Positions 63,901 to 64,000 of a stretch of 64,000 nucleotides of DNA are shown here, piece by piece. The translations under genes and the position numbers were made by a program. The stretch comes from Paragemmobacter kunshanensis. GTDB taxonomy: Bacteria > Pseudomonadota > Alphaproteobacteria > Rhodobacterales > Rhodobacteraceae. Under the pieces are notes generated by a model, which did not search any database, was not told the origin of the DNA, and saw only the letters and a program-made list of their open reading frames with translations. The stretch spans positions 95,059-159,058 of the forward strand of contig NZ_JAALFE010000010.1 of assembly GCF_011059185.1 (NCBI RefSeq), read 5' to 3'. Numbering within the stretch: position 1 is the stretch's first letter; each line of letters starts with the position of its first letter.

Positions 63901-64000
63901 TTTTGCTCGCTGGGCAAGCGTTCTTCGCCCCGAGCGGTGTCTGTCGTCGCGCAAACGGCCGAAGTCGGGTGGATCAAGCCTCGAACCCGCAGCATTCTGG
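63856..64000. mobile_element. Possible left end of an inserted element
   Basis: From about 63856 to the window end the sequence matches neither ATPase nor any gene I recognise. Short frames such as SPDFARWASVLRPERCLSSR (plus) are open, and composition is less C-biased than nearby genes. No terminal repeat or transposase motif is visible in the 145 bases, so the assignment rests on the break in the ATPase. Confidence 0.28.

Noticed and set aside
63950..64000. tRNA-like GGTTCGAGGC sequence at the window end (minus strand)
   Set aside because: The T-loop-like string lacks acceptor, D and anticodon arms around it.
1..64000. CRISPR array, rRNA operon or prophage
   Set aside because: No regularly spaced repeats, no rRNA-like conserved segments and no phage structural genes were seen.

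Overview
The window reads as a chromosomal segment of a high-GC alphaproteobacterium, most likely a member of the Rhodobacterales (Paracoccaceae; Rhodobacter, Paracoccus, Tabrizicola or Gemmobacter-like). The evidence is a complete Paracoccus-type sox gene order, an AerR/PpsR-like regulator pair, SqrR/SoxR ArsR-type sensors, C-rich codon usage with many ATGA or TGATG gene overlaps, and C/G-only intergenic hairpins. No rRNA, tRNA or CRISPR array was recognised.

Layout. (1) 1-17065: a methylated-amine and betaine-like catabolic locus. It holds an MttB-type corrinoid methyltransferase (cut by the window edge), two dimethylglycine/sarcosine-dehydrogenase-like flavoproteins, a LysR regulator, a BetI-like repressor with a matching operator, two Rieske oxygenases, a polyamine/betaine-type ABC importer (first permease frameshifted), a DMSP-lyase-like cupin, a small cupin and an orphan protein. 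(2) 17211-34067: thiosulfate oxidation. A YeeE/YedE permease converges on soxVWXYZABCDEFGH; soxS, soxR and soxT are read the other way. An AerR-like B12 protein, a shortened PpsR-like PAS protein and a small membrane protein follow. (3) 34092-35318: a flavin monooxygenase. (4) 35431-42556: a six-gene operon for uptake and hydrolysis of an amide or nucleobase-like compound (BMP-type importer, amidase, deaminase-type amidohydrolase). (5) 42866-49372: histidine utilisation, hutFC diverging from hutIHU. hutG is not in the window. (6) 49409-51043: a PHP-domain hydrolase and an SqrR-like persulfide sensor. (7) 51044-61863: a surface-glycan type cluster of glycosyltransferases and SAM methyltransferases, two of them fusions. 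(8) 62340-64000: another ABC binding protein followed by an ABC ATPase that loses homology after about 68 residues, perhaps through an insertion.

Working together: region 1 would import quaternary amines or their sulfonium analogue, demethylate them and feed C1 units to folate or corrinoid. Region 2 oxidises reduced sulfur in the periplasm using thioredoxin-type maintenance (SoxV/W/S) and persulfide sensing. Functions come from motifs and gene order read by eye, with no database search. Substrate assignments in regions 1, 4 and 7 are inference.
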